64,000 nucleotides of DNA from Paguma larvata (GCA_030068075.1 CM057825.1:123415239-123479238); one strand, 5' to 3'. Positions 43,555 to 55,212 are shown, counted from the first letter of the stretch. A program made the numbers and translations. The notes: generated by a model from the sequence alone, not told the origin.

Positions 43555-43785
43555 GGAGTTCTGAAGACAGTCAGACCTGGGCTTAAACTCTGGCCCCACC
43601 ACTTATCGCTGTGCGATGTTGGGCAAGTCACTTAGGGTTTCTAGGCCTTGGTTCATCTACACATGAGATAACAGTAGTACATACCTGCCTACTTTATGGG
43701 ATCGGCATAAAGCATAGAGGAGATAATGCTCGTAAAACACTTACTTCAATGTCTGGCACAGAGCAAAATAACCAATAACGCTAGA
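43555..43785 (+). mobile_element. MIR SINE
   Basis: 'GTCAGACCTGGGCTTAAACT', 'CAAGTCACTTAGGGTTTCTA' and 'ATGTCTGGCACAGAGCAAAA'. Confidence 0.88.
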
Positions 43786-43795
43786 TTTTGCTATT

Positions 43796-44031
43796 TTAAA
43801 AAATTTTTATTCATTTATTTTGAGAGAGAGCGAGAGAGCACACATGCGTGCACACACACAAACATGCAAGCTGGGAAGGGGCAGAGAGACAGGGAGAGAG
43901 AGAATCCCAAGAAGGCTCCTATGCTGTCACTGCAAAGCCCGACACAGAGGCCAGTCCCACAAACCCTGATATCATGACCTGAGCTGAAACCAAGAGTTGG
44001 ATGCTCAACCAAATGAGTCACCCAGGCACCC
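43796..44031 (-). mobile_element. CAN SINE at a MIR end
   Basis: TSD-like CTAGATTTTGCTATT (43781-43795) and CTAGATTTTTGCCATT (44032-44047). Confidence 0.92.
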
Positions 44032-44047
44032 CTAGATTTTTGCCATT

Positions 44048-45227
44048 CTGAACATTATTATCATTCTTTTTGTTATTGCAGCCTCCGAGCTCATCAAGAG
44101 GTGGATGACCTGTTTCTAAAGCACCCAGCGCTCACTGTTCTTGGCAAGTCCAAGGTCCTCAATGCACATTTATCAATGAAAGAGTGAACACATGGAGCCA
44201 CACGTCAATGAAAGGAGTAAGGCCGCTATCTGAGTGGAACTGGCAGAAGGGTTACCCACAGCCATCCTTGGAGGTGCTCCTCTTCAAACACTGGACATCG
44301 AATAACGGGATCCTCACCTAAAAGCAAGAACTCCAGAACGCTGAGAAGTTCAAGAGTTTTATTCCACTTGATCGGCTCGTATATGTGGCCTCAATCTCCC
44401 TAACAGCTTATAAACATTCTCCATGTGTTAGAAAACGCTCACAACCAACTTGACTGGGGGTGGGGACGGTTCGCAAATAACCTCCAAGACAGCCTGAAGG
44501 AAAGGGCATTTGGGGATTTTCTGGTTGGGAAGGTAAGGTGATAGCGAAACTGAAAAATAGACTGAAAATATATTCGTGGGCCAGCAAAGAGCAAGAAGAG
44601 TCCATAAGAAGACAAAGCTGTCCATGTGGAGTTCACACTAGAGGAACCGTGGGCCGACGTTGCTTATCAAATCACAAAGGTCGTGACCAACCCCTCTGAG
44701 GCTGTCGAGAGATGGCTGTGCACCATCAAGAAGAAAGCTGAGGGTAATCTGATGCGACGCCCATTTTTAGCATTCCTTTTGCACAATACAATGTCTGACT
44801 TTTGCCAGGGAAGTCTGCCCACCTGTCAGAAGACATCAGCACTCAAAACAGAAATTCCAAATGAAGACAATCTTTTCTGTCCAATACTCAGATGAATTAA
44901 ACATACCCCAAGAGCCTTTAGCTGATGCTCTCCTTTCGAGCCTGCTTGGGGGATCGTAATTTCCCGTAGCACACTTCATTTCTTCACATTACGGGGCTTG
45001 GTGCAGAGGTGGTTCACAAAGGCCGATGCTAAAATGAATCCATGTGTCTCAAGTGCAATCTCTTGGGGATTAATAAGCACAGCTGGAGAGTTCAAGGATC
45101 CTGGTACGAAAGCACCTTCCCACAAAAGTCCGTGTGTAAGTGCCTGTGTCTCTGCCTCTGCCAGAGAAAGGCAGTTTGTTCTTTGTTTTCAAATGCCCTC
45201 ATTAGAGAGATCATTTAAAGGATTCAG
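44048..45227. other. Repeat-poor intronic block
   Basis: About 1.2 kb without a recognised element. An 89-codon plus frame at 44626-44895 (MEFTLEEPWADV...) has no motif that I recognise and lacks an acceptor close to its start; left uncalled. Confidence 0.4.
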
Positions 45228-45640
45228 TTATTCCCTAAAAATATTTATTATATACCTAGTATGTGCCAGACAATGTTCTAGGGGCTGCAGATACAGAATG
45301 AACAAGTCAAGCAACCACTACCCTTGTGGAGCTTACATTCTGGTCAGGGTGACAGGAAATAGACAAACACGTTCTGGTCAGGGTGACAGGAAATAGGCAA
45401 ACACATTCTGGTCAGGGTGACAGGAAATAGACAAACACGTTCTGGTCAGGGTGACAGGCAATAGACAAATGATGTCAGGTAATTGGTAAGTGACAGGCAG
45501 AAAACAAAGCATAGTAAGAGGCTGGAGAGTCATGCAGGGGTGCCATTTTGGAAAAGGTGACCAGAAGAGATAGTCAAGAAGAACCCTGAAAGAAGCAAGA
45601 GAAGGTACCATGATGAGAGCTGCCAAGTGCAAAGCCTTGA
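45228..45640 (-). mobile_element. L2 LINE 3' region containing a tandem repeat
   Basis: 'AATATTTATTATATACCTAG', GACAATGTTCTAGGGGCTGC and CTTGTGGAGCTTACATTCTG, then after the tandem array GTGACCAGAAGAGATAGTC, in antisense L2 order. Confidence 0.75.
45338..45473. repeat. 34-bp tandem repeat, four copies
   Basis: TTCTGGTCAGGGTGACAGG starts at 45338, 45372, 45406 and 45440, exact 34-bp spacing; AATAGACAAACAC(G/A) fills each unit. Copies differ at only a few sites. Confidence 0.95.
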
Positions 45641-45710
45641 GATAGGAGAATGGTGTGTCCCTGATGAACTGTATAAGGAGGCCACTAGCTGGTTTTTTTA
45701 AACAGATGCC

Positions 45711-45825
45711 CCGGGGTGCCTGGCTGGCTCACTCGGTAGAGCATGCAACTCTTGATCTCGGGGTTGTGAGTTCAAGCCCCATGTTGGGCGTACAGCTTAC
45801 TTAATAAACAAAAACAAAAAAGATG
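45711..45825 (+). mobile_element. Short older-type CAN SINE
   Basis: 'GGGGTGCCTGGCTGGCTCAC' head, CTTGATCTCGGGGTTGTGAG, tail TACTTAATAAACAAAAAC. Confidence 0.88.
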
Positions 45826-45859
45826 GCCTGTTAAGAAAGATGGAACCAGTAATAGTAAT

Positions 45860-46095
45860 AACAGCAACAACACCAGCTAATATTTATTGTGGATTTACTA
45901 TGTGCCAGGCACTGTGTCAAGGCTGAAATGTGGACTAACCATTTGATTCAATCTTCACAGCCAGAAACTATTATTATTCCTGTTTTATGAACAGGAAATT
46001 GTGGTTCAGAAGTTAAATAACCCACCCAAAGTTATCAATAACCTAACATTCAGATTCAAACAGATCTGTCTGCTGTTAGAGCCCATATTATTAAC
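45860..46095 (-). mobile_element. MIR SINE
   Basis: 'TACTATGTGCCAGGCACTGT', 'AATCTTCACAGCCAGAAACT' and TTATGAACAGGAAATTG. Confidence 0.82.
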
Positions 46096-46534
46096 AACTG
46101 GCCACTGGGCGTGTTTTACGCAGAATAAAACAAGTCTTTCCACTCACCCACAACATTTAAGAACAAGAAAGTTAAGGCGAATGATGAGAACTTCAAATGA
46201 TCTTTCAAAAAAAAAATTTGGGAGGGGGGGGTGTCATGCCTACCAGCCCAGCCAGCTACCGGAAGTGGATGAAATTTTCTCTTCCTCCAAGTGCAGAGCC
46301 TCAACTTGGAATTTCTGCTGTTTGCAGAAAAATATGAGAGGGACTACAAAACTTTTTCTTTGTATTCTTTGAAGGGCCTTTTCATAGTTGCTTGGGTTTT
46401 TATCCTGGACTATTCTCCTCATTCATTTTCTACCTAGCTTATACAGGTCATCTCTAAATAGAAAGGAGTGGTTTTTCAGGGGGGAAAAGTCAAGTTCAAT
46501 CAAATCGAATACAGCTGAACAACCATCTACTTAT
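46096..46534. other. Unassigned intronic sequence
   Basis: A G-run (GGGAGGGGGGGG) at 46221-46232. No exon supported. Confidence 0.45.
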
Positions 46535-47290
46535 TTTTCTTTCACTGTGGTAAAATACACACAACATAAAATGTACCACCTTAACCATTTTTTTAATTTT
46601 TTAAGTTTATTAATTTATTTTGAGAGAGACAGAGCGAGTGGGGGAGGAGGAGAGAGCGAGAATCCCAAGCTGCCAGCACGGAGCTCAACATGGGGTTTGA
46701 ACTCACAAAACTGTGAGGTAATGACCTGAGCCGAAATCAAAAGTCGGAAGCTTAACCAAATGAGCCACCCAGGCACCCCACCACCCTAACTATTTTTAAA
46801 TGTACTCTGCAGTAGTATTAAGTACATTAAGTAACTGTTGTGCAACCATCACCACCTTCTATCCTGCGATTCTTCACATCTTCTAAGCCTGAAAGTCTGT
46901 ACCCACTGAACACTCCCATATTTATCCTCTCCCCAGTCCCTGGAAATGATGGTTATACTTTCTGTCTTCATGATCTTCACTATTCTAAGTTCCTCTTACA
47001 ATGTGGAATCATACAGAATTTTTCTTTTTATAACTGGCTTATTTCACTCAGTCTTCGGTCTTCAAGGATCTACGTTGTAGTATATTACAGATTTCTTTCG
47101 TTTTTAAGGATGAACGATATTACATTGCATATAATGTATATACCACATTTTGTTTATCCATTTGTCTGTCGATGGACACTTGAGTTGCTTCCATGATTTA
47201 GGTATTGTGAATAATAGTATGAACATGGGCGTACAAACATCTATTCGAGACCCCACTTCCAATTCTTTTGGAACACACACCACTTTTTAG
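46535..47290 (-). mobile_element. L1M LINE 3' region hosting a SINE
   Basis: 'CACTGTGGTAAAATACACAC', GTTGTGCAACCATCACCACC, 'CATTTTGTTTATCCATTTGT' and CTTCCAATTCTTTTGG, antisense L1. Confidence 0.82.
46590..46778 (-). mobile_element. CAN SINE in L1M
   Basis: Flanked by ACCACCTTAACCATTTTT and ACCACCCTAACTATTTTT. Head GAGCCACCCAGGCACCCC. Confidence 0.92.
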
Positions 47291-47716
47291 TTAGAATCTT
47301 CAGAGTGCTCGGAAGAGGGAAATGCCAGTGTTTCTCCTCTGCCTTTTAAACTGTCGGCTGATCCAATGGGTTTTTCTCTAGTGAAGTCTAACACATGCGC
47401 TGTGAAAGGCTTTCTTTGTTTGTGAAATCAATTCATTCTCCAAATGACTTGTGGTCTGTTATTTTTTGTTAATTAAGACTGTAACAGGAGAACTATAGGC
47501 AAAATAATCAAACTTCCTTGCAACCGGAAATATTATTTGAGCTTAGTTCTTTTCTACACATAGACACAAGCGTGTGCACGTGTGTACACACACATAGACA
47601 CACGCATACATAGAACCCAAAGAGCCTCAGGAAAACAGTTTTATGATGCCACATTTGCAAAGAGAAAAAGGGATCATGGTTAAATGTATGTTTACGTTTA
47701 TTGAAATAATGTTTTT
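47291..47716. other. Unassigned intronic sequence
   Basis: A short CA/CG-rich stretch at 47570-47610; otherwise nothing recognised. Confidence 0.5.
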
Positions 47717-47898
47717 AGGGCACTTGGGTGGCTCAGTCGGTTAAGCGACTGCCTCTTGGTTTCAGATCTGGTCATTATCTCATGGTTCATGAGTTCAAGT
47801 CCCGCCCTTGCATGGGATTCTCTTTCTCTCCCTCTCTTTGCCCCTCTTCTGCTCTTGCTCGCGCGTGCTCTCTCTCTCAAAATAAACATTAAAAAAAA
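47717..47898 (+). mobile_element. CAN SINE (older form)
   Basis: GGGCACTTGGGTGGCTCAGT head, ATGGGATTCTCTTTCTCTCC, tail AAAATAAACATTAAAAAAA. Confidence 0.92.
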
Positions 47899-47989
47899 TC
47901 ACTTACATGTTTTTATTCCACTGTAAAAACAATTTATAATTTTGTTTATATCTATAAAAACAATAGATAATTTAAAAAATCGAAAAAAG

Positions 47990-48290
47990 TAGAGGCAAAA
48001 ATGTCACCCTCATTCCACCTCTGAATAACTACAATATTTTTTATACATTTGTTTCTTGTGCATTATCTATACGCACAAGTTTTAACATAATTGTAAACAA
48101 TCCATATATAAGACATTTTATTCTTTCTTCACTTAATATACTATGGCAATCTCCATCTTGTCACTATGCTCTGTTTATTATTTTTAGTGTCCGCATAATG
48201 TTCCATTGAGTAAATGCCCAGTACTTATTTTATAATTATATTATTGAGTATTAATTATTTTACATTTTATTTAGTCTAAAAGATGCCATA
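47990..48290 (-). mobile_element. Possible L1M remnant
   Basis: 'ATTCTTTCTTCACTTAATAT', CGCATAATGTTCCATTGAGT resemble antisense L1M; AT-rich and diverged. Confidence 0.4.
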
Positions 48291-48704
48291 CACTTTTAGG
48301 AAGAAAATTTTGATTCTGGATCATAGCTCTGATTCTGGTAAAGCTTCACTTACTCAGCCTCCAGCTATCAGAATAGGCCAGGAGATGTCTAGATAAAACA
48401 AGTGGCCACTCAATCATCACTTCTCAGGCTTCTTGAAGTCTCAGAGGTCTGCTGTCTTGGTTGCGAATGGTATTCCCTAGACAGAGGTGTGCAGTGCACA
48501 ACCCACACAACTGGTCACAATGACTTTACCTGTTCATACCCTCTTGTGCAGTCCATGCAACTTCAAATTCTCTAGACCTACTTTATGGTTCCAATCTTTT
48601 CCTCTTCCTCACTCCACTCTCCCATCTAGACCTTCAGCAGGGCATACTTGTCTATATCACTGGTACAAGTAAATAGATCTAGAGGCTACTCTCCAGGCTC
48701 TCTA
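48291..48704. other. Unassigned intronic sequence
   Basis: Nothing recognised. Confidence 0.45.
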
Positions 48705-49130
48705 AAGAATAATATAGAAATAATTGGCAAAACTCTGAAAAAAGATGCTTACTTTTTGAGCCATCAATTCTACTTCCAGCAATTAATCTTATAAAAATCA
48801 GATAAGGGTGCAAAGACATAAGAACAAGGCTATTTTTCATAATATCTGTTATATAGTAGAGAAAACTAGAATGTCCAGCTATGGTTAAATAAATTATGTA
48901 TTACAGAGCCATTATAATTTGTGAAACAGACCTTTGTGTACTGACAAAGAAGGATATTCCCAATATAATCATTAAGGGGAAAGAAAAAGCAGGCACAAAA
49001 CAGTGTTTATCATCACAATTTTGTTTTAAAAACTTCCTAATAGGAAAAATTCTAGAAGGATGAATACATTACAGAATTTTTAAAAACTTACATGTATTAT
49101 TCTTTTTTTCACAATGGAAATGTATTACCT
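48705..49130 (+). mobile_element. L1M 3' UTR remnant
   Basis: 'CATCAATTCTACTTCCAGCA', GGTTAAATAAATTATGTATT, GGAAAGAAAAAGCAGGC and 'AAAATTCTAGAAGGATGAAT' in L1M sense order. Confidence 0.7.
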
Positions 49131-50739
49131 AAGCAATAAAAATAATATATGTGTCTAAGAAGAATTTGCTGTTTGGGGTAGGCTTTCCCTTCCCAGCTAT
49201 GGGCAAGCCTGTACAGCCCAGTCTTTCCCTGGGACAAAGTGGCATGGTTTCTCTGCACGAGTGACCCCAGGTTTCTATTTTGTGCCAATATCCTCTTTGA
49301 TGTGCAAGTAATCAAGAGTCTAGAACTTTTTATCTTGAAAATTATCCTTGTCAGGACTCCTACCGTGACAGAATCCCGTCTGGAAGAGACTCACTCACTG
49401 GTACAGCTGAATCCAGAGGCTCCAGGGCCTTAAAGGCTCAGCTCCCTCCTGCCTCTCTGCTCTCTCGCCTCTGCAGTCACTTCTCCATCGGGCTTCCCAC
49501 AGTGGCAAGATGTTTGCGGAGAGCTGGGCCTGCCAGCGACCCCCATGCAAAGCAAGCTACTGCACTGTGTCAACAACTCCTGTGAGACGCCCAGAATGGA
49601 GTTTCGCTAGGTGCGAGTGGCCTGATTTAGGTCCCTTGCCCATCACGAACTAATCCCTGTAGCCCGAGGGATACAATATTCTAGTGTCCAAGCCGACACG
49701 GACCCACCCCTAAGGCCAGGGGAGGGGGACTGCCCAACTCTAAACCTGTACTCTTCGTTTAGAGCAAGCTATCTCTCCTTGGGGGCGCCTCCCCCACTCC
49801 AGGTCATCGCACAATAGACAAAGGTATAAATGCACAATTCTCATTGTTCTCTGCAGGTGGAGATCGGGATCACCAATCCCCTCCACCACACCCCCCCACC
49901 CCCAGCAAAGCCACAAAGGGGCTGCTGGAGCAACCTTGCTCTGAATTGTTCGTCAAATGAACAAAACCAGTAATGATTGATGGCCTTTGTGATTGCTGGT
50001 TGTCACAAAGCCTAGAGGGGAAGCTGATCCTGGGAAGAGGGAAGATTGTGTGCCACACTGGAGTCTAGGCTGAGTTAGACAGAATAAAATAAAACAAATG
50101 GGCAGAAGGCATAAAACACCAGAAGCTTATTTAGACAGAACCAATATCCAATGGATTTATCTGGTCTCTGTCTCCTAAAACATAAAGGAAATTTCAGTCC
50201 TTATGGCCCATGAGAAGCTCATTTGAACTTCACAGGAGAGCAGAGTTTCTCCATTAAGTGTCACCTATTCTATCCAGTATTTCATAAGCAGAAGCAGCCC
50301 TGATGTGGTAGTGCAGCTTATGACCAATCGCACTCCAGAAGGGAGGGTGTCCAGAGGACCAGATTTCATTCACAATATCCAAACGGATTAAAAAAAAACA
50401 ACATTCAGTTTTTCATGTTGAAACAATCTGGCTTTCTAACTGTTAATCTAGTGTTTTGAAAGAAGGAAGAAGAGCATGTCTCCTTTTACAGATGTGTTTA
50501 ATATCTAGTAATAACTACCAGGAGCCTAATTATAAGGCTAATTATAAAGTCGCAGCTGCCAAGAATGGCTCACTACACATAGCTTTTCATACCATGTGAC
50601 ATTTCTTTTAATGTGGTTGGTTAAGATTTATTTTTATGAGATGCCCAGCTAGTTTTATGATAACAAGTGAGGATTCAGAGTTCTGGATTTTAAAACTTCC
50701 TGCCAAAAATAATATTCAGTCTTAAAAGGAAGGAAGTTC
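49131..50739. other. Repeat-poor intronic block
   Basis: 1.6 kb with no element that I can name, the longest such run in the large intron apart from AT-rich spacers. Includes a C-rich stretch (49886-49902) and a homeodomain/E-box cluster (50527-50558). Confidence 0.4.
50527..50558. promoter_or_regulatory. Paired TAATTA sites with an E-box
   Basis: TAATTATAA occurs at 50527 and 50539 (12-bp spacing) and CAGCTG at 50553-50558. Candidate homeodomain and bHLH sites by sequence only. Confidence 0.35.
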
Positions 50740-50955
50740 TGGGGCGTGCGAGTGGCCCAGTCAGTTAGTTAAGCAGTGACTTTGGCCCAGGTCATGATCT
50801 CTCAGTATGTGAGTTCGAGCCCCGTGTCCTGCTCTGTGCTGACAGCTTGGAGCCTGGAGCTTGCTTTGGATTTTGTGTCTCCCTCTCCCTCTACTCTTCT
50901 CTTGCTCGTTCTCTGTCTCTCAAAAATAAATAATCATTAAAAAATGTTTTTAATA
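50740..50955 (+). mobile_element. CAN SINE (felid type), diverged head
   Basis: GGGGCGTGCGAGTGGCCCAG head, GCTCTGTGCTGACAGCTTGG body. Flanked by AAAAGGAAGGAAGTT and AAAAGGAAGTAAGTT. Confidence 0.92.
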
Positions 50956-50964
50956 TAAAAAAAG

Positions 50965-51560
50965 GAAGTAAGTTTTGACACATGCTGTAATGTAGATGAA
51001 TATTAAGGACGTGATTTGAAGTGAAATAAGCCAGTCATGATAAAGACTGTATGATTCTACTTGTATGAGTTATCTAAGTAGTCAAATCACAGAGACAGAA
51101 GGTAGGAGGGTGGTGGTCAGGGGCAGGGGGAAGGAGGGAATAGGGAGGAGTTATTGTTCAGTGTGTCCAGGGTTTCAGTTTAGAATGATGAAAAAAGTTC
51201 TGGAGACGGATGGTGGTAACGGGTGCACAGCAACGTGCATGTGTTTAAAATCACTGAACTCTACAATGAAAAATGGTTAAAATGGTAAATTTTCTAATAG
51301 TTTTTTAAAATTTATTCATTTGTTTTTACAGAGAAAGCAAGCATGAGCAGGGAATGGGGCAGTGGGGGAGGTGGGGAGAGAGAGGGAGAGAGAATCTTAA
51401 GCAGGCTCCATGCTCAGCGTGGAGCCTGACACAGGGCTCGATCTGACAGCCCTGGGATCATGACCTGAGCCGAAATCAAGAGTAGGGACGCTTAACCAAC
51501 TTAGCCACCCAGGCATCCCAAAATGGTAAATTTCATGTTACGTATATTTTATCATACAAG
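50965..51560 (+). mobile_element. L1M 3' end hosting a SINE
   Basis: 'AGTGAAATAAGCCAGTCATG', GACTGTATGATTCTACTTGT and AAAATCACTGAACTCTACAA, the end of L1 ORF2/3' UTR. Confidence 0.78.
51296..51519 (-). mobile_element. CAN SINE in L1M
   Basis: TSD AAAATGGTAAATTTT (about 51279-51293) and AAAATGGTAAATTTC (51520-51534). Confidence 0.93.
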
Positions 51561-51879
51561 AAAATTTTGTGGAAAATTGTATTTTTCCTTCGTGGTGTTT
51601 AAGAAAGTACAAGTAAAGGTTTTCATTAATTGCACAACCTTCATTGTAAGTGCAGTGAAACTACATGGGAGCATGTAAGTAAAGAGAGTTTGTACGATTG
51701 CTGGCTATGAGGGAACACTTCATGAATTCCTGAAAATCCCTTTTTCCGGTCAGGATGCTTCACTGTTATTCACAAAACCAGGCCAAAAATCAAGAACTTG
51801 TGTCAGAAGAATACATGGTTAAAAGGAATAAAATGCCTTGCTTGGTATTTTTTCCCATAATATTCATTTGTTTATGTTT
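51561..51879. other. Unassigned intronic sequence
   Basis: Nothing recognised. Confidence 0.5.
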
Positions 51880-52085
51880 TTTTTTTTTCAAGTTTATTAT
51901 TTCGAGAGAGACAGAGAGTGTGAGCGGGACAGGGTCTGAAAGAGAGGGAGAGAGAGAATCCCAAGCAGGCTCCACATTGTCAGCACGGAGCCAGATACAG
52001 GGCTCAAACCCATGAACCATGAGACTGTGACCTCAGCCAAAATCAAGACTTGGACGCTTGACCGACTGAGCCACCCAGGCGTCCC
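51880..52085 (-). mobile_element. CAN SINE
   Basis: Poly-T, TCAAGTTTATTATTTCGAGA tail side, CCCAAGCAGGCTCCACATTG body, head GCCACCCAGGCGTCCC. Confidence 0.93.
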
Positions 52086-53309
52086 TTGTTTGTTTACTTA
52101 TATAGAATTCGCATAACATAAAATTCACCCTTTTCAAGTTTACAATTCAGCGCTTTTTATTCACAAAGTTGTACAACCATCCCCACTATCTAATTCCGGA
52201 ACATTCTATTACCCCCAAACAATGCCATTAGCAGTCACTCCCAGTGTTTCTCTTCCTCCAGTCCCTGACTACTACCAATCTGGTTTCTGTGCAGGGATTT
52301 ACCTATTCCGGACATGTGGCTTAAATGGACTATGTGGCCTTTTGTGTCTGGCTCGTTTTATTTAGCAGGAAGCTTTTAAGGTTCACCCATTTTGTAGCAG
52401 GTAGCAGTACTTCACTCCTTTTTATGGCTGAATAACACTCCATTACATGGATGTACCACATGTTATGTATCCATTCATCAGTTGGTGGACATTTGGATTG
52501 TTTTCCACATTTTGGCTATTGTGAATAATGCTTCTGTGAACATTCATGTACAAGTGTTTGTCTGGAGAGATGCTTTCAATTATCTTAAGTATATACCTAG
52601 GAGTGGGATTGCTGAGTCATGCAGTGGTGGTTCAATTTTTCGAATTTTGAAGAACTGCCAAATTGCTTTCCAAAGTGGCCGCACCATTTTCCATTCTCAC
52701 CAGCACTGTGTGAGCCCTTCCAAGATTTCTACGCTCTCACCAACATTTGTTATTGTCTTTTGGATCCTAGCCATGCTGGTGGGTGTGAGGTGGCACCTCG
52801 GTGTGGTTTTGTTTTACATTTCCTACCACTTTTCATGTGTTTGTATATATTCTTTGAAGCAGTGTGTATTTGAATCCTTTGCCAGTTTCGTAATTCGGTT
52901 ATTCGTCGGGTTGCGAGAATTCTTTATATATTTGGGATACTGGGCCCTTATCTGATACAAGATTTGCAGACATTTTCTCCCGTTCTGTGAATTGTCTTTT
53001 TCATTCACTTGATGGTGTTCTTAGGAGCCAAAAGGTTTTCATCTTGATGAAGTCCGATGTACTTTTCTACTCTTGTTGCTTGTGCTTTTTGTTACATAAA
53101 TTGTTGTTTAATCCAAAGTCATGAAAATTTACACCTATGTTTTCAGAGTTTTACTGTCGTTGCATTTTCATTTAGGTCTGATTAATTTTGGATTAATTTT
53201 TGTATATTGTGCCAGGTGGGAGCCTGATTCTTCTGCATGTGGATATTCCGGTGTTTCAGCACTATTTGTTGAGTCGACTATTCTTTCCCCATTGAATGGT
53301 CTTTGCACT

Positions 53310-53527
53310 TTTTTTTTAATAAAAAAACTTTTTTTAAAGGTTTATTTTTGAGAGACAGAGCGTGAGTGGGGGAGGGGCAGAGAGAGACAGAGACACAGAA
53401 TCTGAAGCAGGCTCCAGGCTCTGAGCCGTCAGCACGGAGCCTGATGTGGGGCTTGAACTCATCAACTGTGAGATCATGGCCTGAGCCGAAGTCAGACGCT
53501 CAACTGACTGAGACACCAAGGCGCCCC
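53310..53527 (-). mobile_element. CAN SINE (felid type) in L1
   Basis: Flanked by TTTGCACTTTT and TTGGCACTCTT. TCTGAAGCAGGCTCCAGGCT body. Confidence 0.93.
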
Positions 53528-53774
53528 TTGGCACTCTTGTTAAAAACCAATTGACCATAAATTTAAGGGTTTATTTCTGGACTCTCGATTCTATTCCATT
53601 GATCTATGCCTGTCCTTACACCCCACCAGCAATTGATTACTGTAGTTTTCCAATAGAGAAGTGTGAATCCTTCAACTTTGTTCTTTTTCAAGACTGTCTT
53701 GGCTATTTGGGGTCTCTTACATTTGAATTTTAGGATCTGCTTGTTAATTTCTGTTTTTAAAAAAGTCAGTTGGG

Positions 53775-53987
53775 GGGCGCCTGGGTGGCTCAGTTGGTTG
53801 AGCGGCCGACTTCGGCTCAGGTCATGATCTCACGGTCTGTGAGTTCGAGCCCCGCGTCGGGTTCTGTGCTGACAGCTCGGAGCCTGGAGCCTGCTTCGGA
53901 TTCTGTGTCTCCCTCTCTCTCTCTCTCTCTCTGCCCTTCTCATGCTCTGTCTCTCTGTCTCTCAAAAATAAATAAAACGTTTTAAAA
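53775..53987 (+). mobile_element. CAN SINE (felid type), near consensus
   Basis: AAAAAGTCAGTTGG on both sides. GGGGCGCCTGGGTGGCTCAG head and CGAGCCCCGCGTCGGGTTCT body. Opposite orientation to the SINE 247 bp to its left. Confidence 0.95.
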
Positions 53988-54590
53988 AAAAAAAGTCAGT
54001 TGGAATTTTGATAGAGATCGCATTGAGCCTGCGGATCAATTTGTACTGCCATCTTTACAACATCAGGTCTTCCAATCGACGGACACAGGCTGTCTTTCCT
54101 TTCGTTTGGGTCTTTTCAATTTCTTCCAGTGATGTTTTGTAGTTTCCAGCGTATAAGTCTTGCACTGCTTTTGTTAAATTTATTGCACAAGCATTTTATT
54201 TTTTTTGATGCTATTACAAATGTGATTGTTCTGTTAACTTCATTTTCAGATTGTTCATTGCTAAGTATGTATAAATCCTGCAACCTTGCTGGATTTGTTT
54301 ATCAGTTCTATTTTTTGTGTGTGAATTACTTAGGAATTTCTGTATGGAAGTTCATGTCTATATAGAGAAGAGAGACAGTTTTACTTCCTCCTTTCCAATC
54401 CGATGCCTATTATTTATTTTCTTGCCTAATTTCCTTGGCTAAAACCTCTAGTGCTATGTTGACTAAAGCAGAGAGAATATCTTTGTCTTATTCCCAATCT
54501 TAGGGGGAAAACATCCAGTCCTTTCACCCTAAATATGTTTTTTGTGGCCACCCTCTATGAAGCTGAAGAAGCTTTCTATTCATACTTATT

Positions 54591-54929
54591 GTTTTTATCA
54601 TAATGTAATATAATTACTTTATTTATTACATATTTATTAATTATAAATTAATAGTTAATCTATTAACCATAAATAACAAAATCATAGGATTTTGTATTCT
54701 TTCTGCATCCACTGACATGATAACATGGTTTAGATTAATTTGAAATTAATGAAAATCATACTATAGTCTGTTTGTAAAAACTGTTCTGTGTATATAAGGC
54801 TACAGTCTCTCTAATTCTTTCCCAAACACTCCAAGTTACCCACTATTGTCAGACTGCTCTGTTCCCTTTCAGATATTTTCCTATCCTGTGTATGTATGTG
54901 TGTGTCTGTCAAAAATATACAGTACGTTT
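54591..54929. other. AT-rich intronic sequence
   Basis: TTATTAATTATAAATTAATAG-type low complexity at 54605-54680; nothing else recognised. Confidence 0.5.
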
Positions 54930-55137
54930 AAAAAAAATTTTTAATGTTTAATTTTGAGAGAGACAGAGCACGAGCAGGGGAAGGGCAGAGAGAGAGGGAG
55001 ACACAAAATCTGAAGCAGGGTCCAGGCACTGAGCTGTCAGCACAGAGCCCGACATAGAGCTTGAACTCACAAACCACGAGATCATGACCTGAGCCGAAGT
55101 CGGATGCTTAAGTGACTGAGACACCCAAGCATCCCAT
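54930..55137 (-). mobile_element. CAN SINE (felid type)
   Basis: TSD AAAAATATACAGTACGTTT (54911-54929) and AAAAATATACAGTATATTT (55138-55156). Confidence 0.94.
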
Positions 55138-55168
55138 AAAAATATACAGTATATTTTAATAAAAATGG

Positions 55169-55173
<5 letters not shown>

Positions 55174-55211
<38 letters not shown>
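55174..55211. repeat. (CA)n microsatellite, about 18 units
   Basis: Uninterrupted AC dinucleotides, likely length-polymorphic. Confidence 0.97.

Positions 55212-55212
<1 letters not shown>

Larger units (their letters stand above)
52090..54590 (-). mobile_element. L1 LINE, 2.5-kb dead copy (ORF2 end and 3' UTR)
   Basis: Runs antisense from 'TAACATAAAATTCACCCTTT' through TCCATTCATCAGTTGGTGGA, 'GCCATGCTGGTGGGTGTGAG', TATTTGGGATACTGGGCCCT, 'TCTATTCCATTGATCTATGC' and GATAGAGATCGCATTGAGCC to about 54590. The 157-codon plus frame here is antisense L1, not a gene. Two SINEs inserted. Confidence 0.88.

Noticed and set aside
44060..44120. Acceptor-like TTTTTGTTATTGCAG followed by a short open stretch
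   Set aside because: The frame stops after about 13 codons and there is no partner exon.
44626..44895. 89-codon plus frame starting MEFTLEEPWADV
   Set aside because: Plausible-looking protein, but no acceptor close upstream, no known motif and no continuation; left as unassigned sequence.
45338..45473. CRISPR-like repeat array
   Set aside because: Units are directly adjacent 34-bp tandem copies without variable spacers, in a vertebrate L2; it is a minisatellite.
52482..52955. 157-codon plus-strand open frame
   Set aside because: It lies antisense to a recognisable L1 ORF2/3' region and contains L1 landmarks; not a gene.
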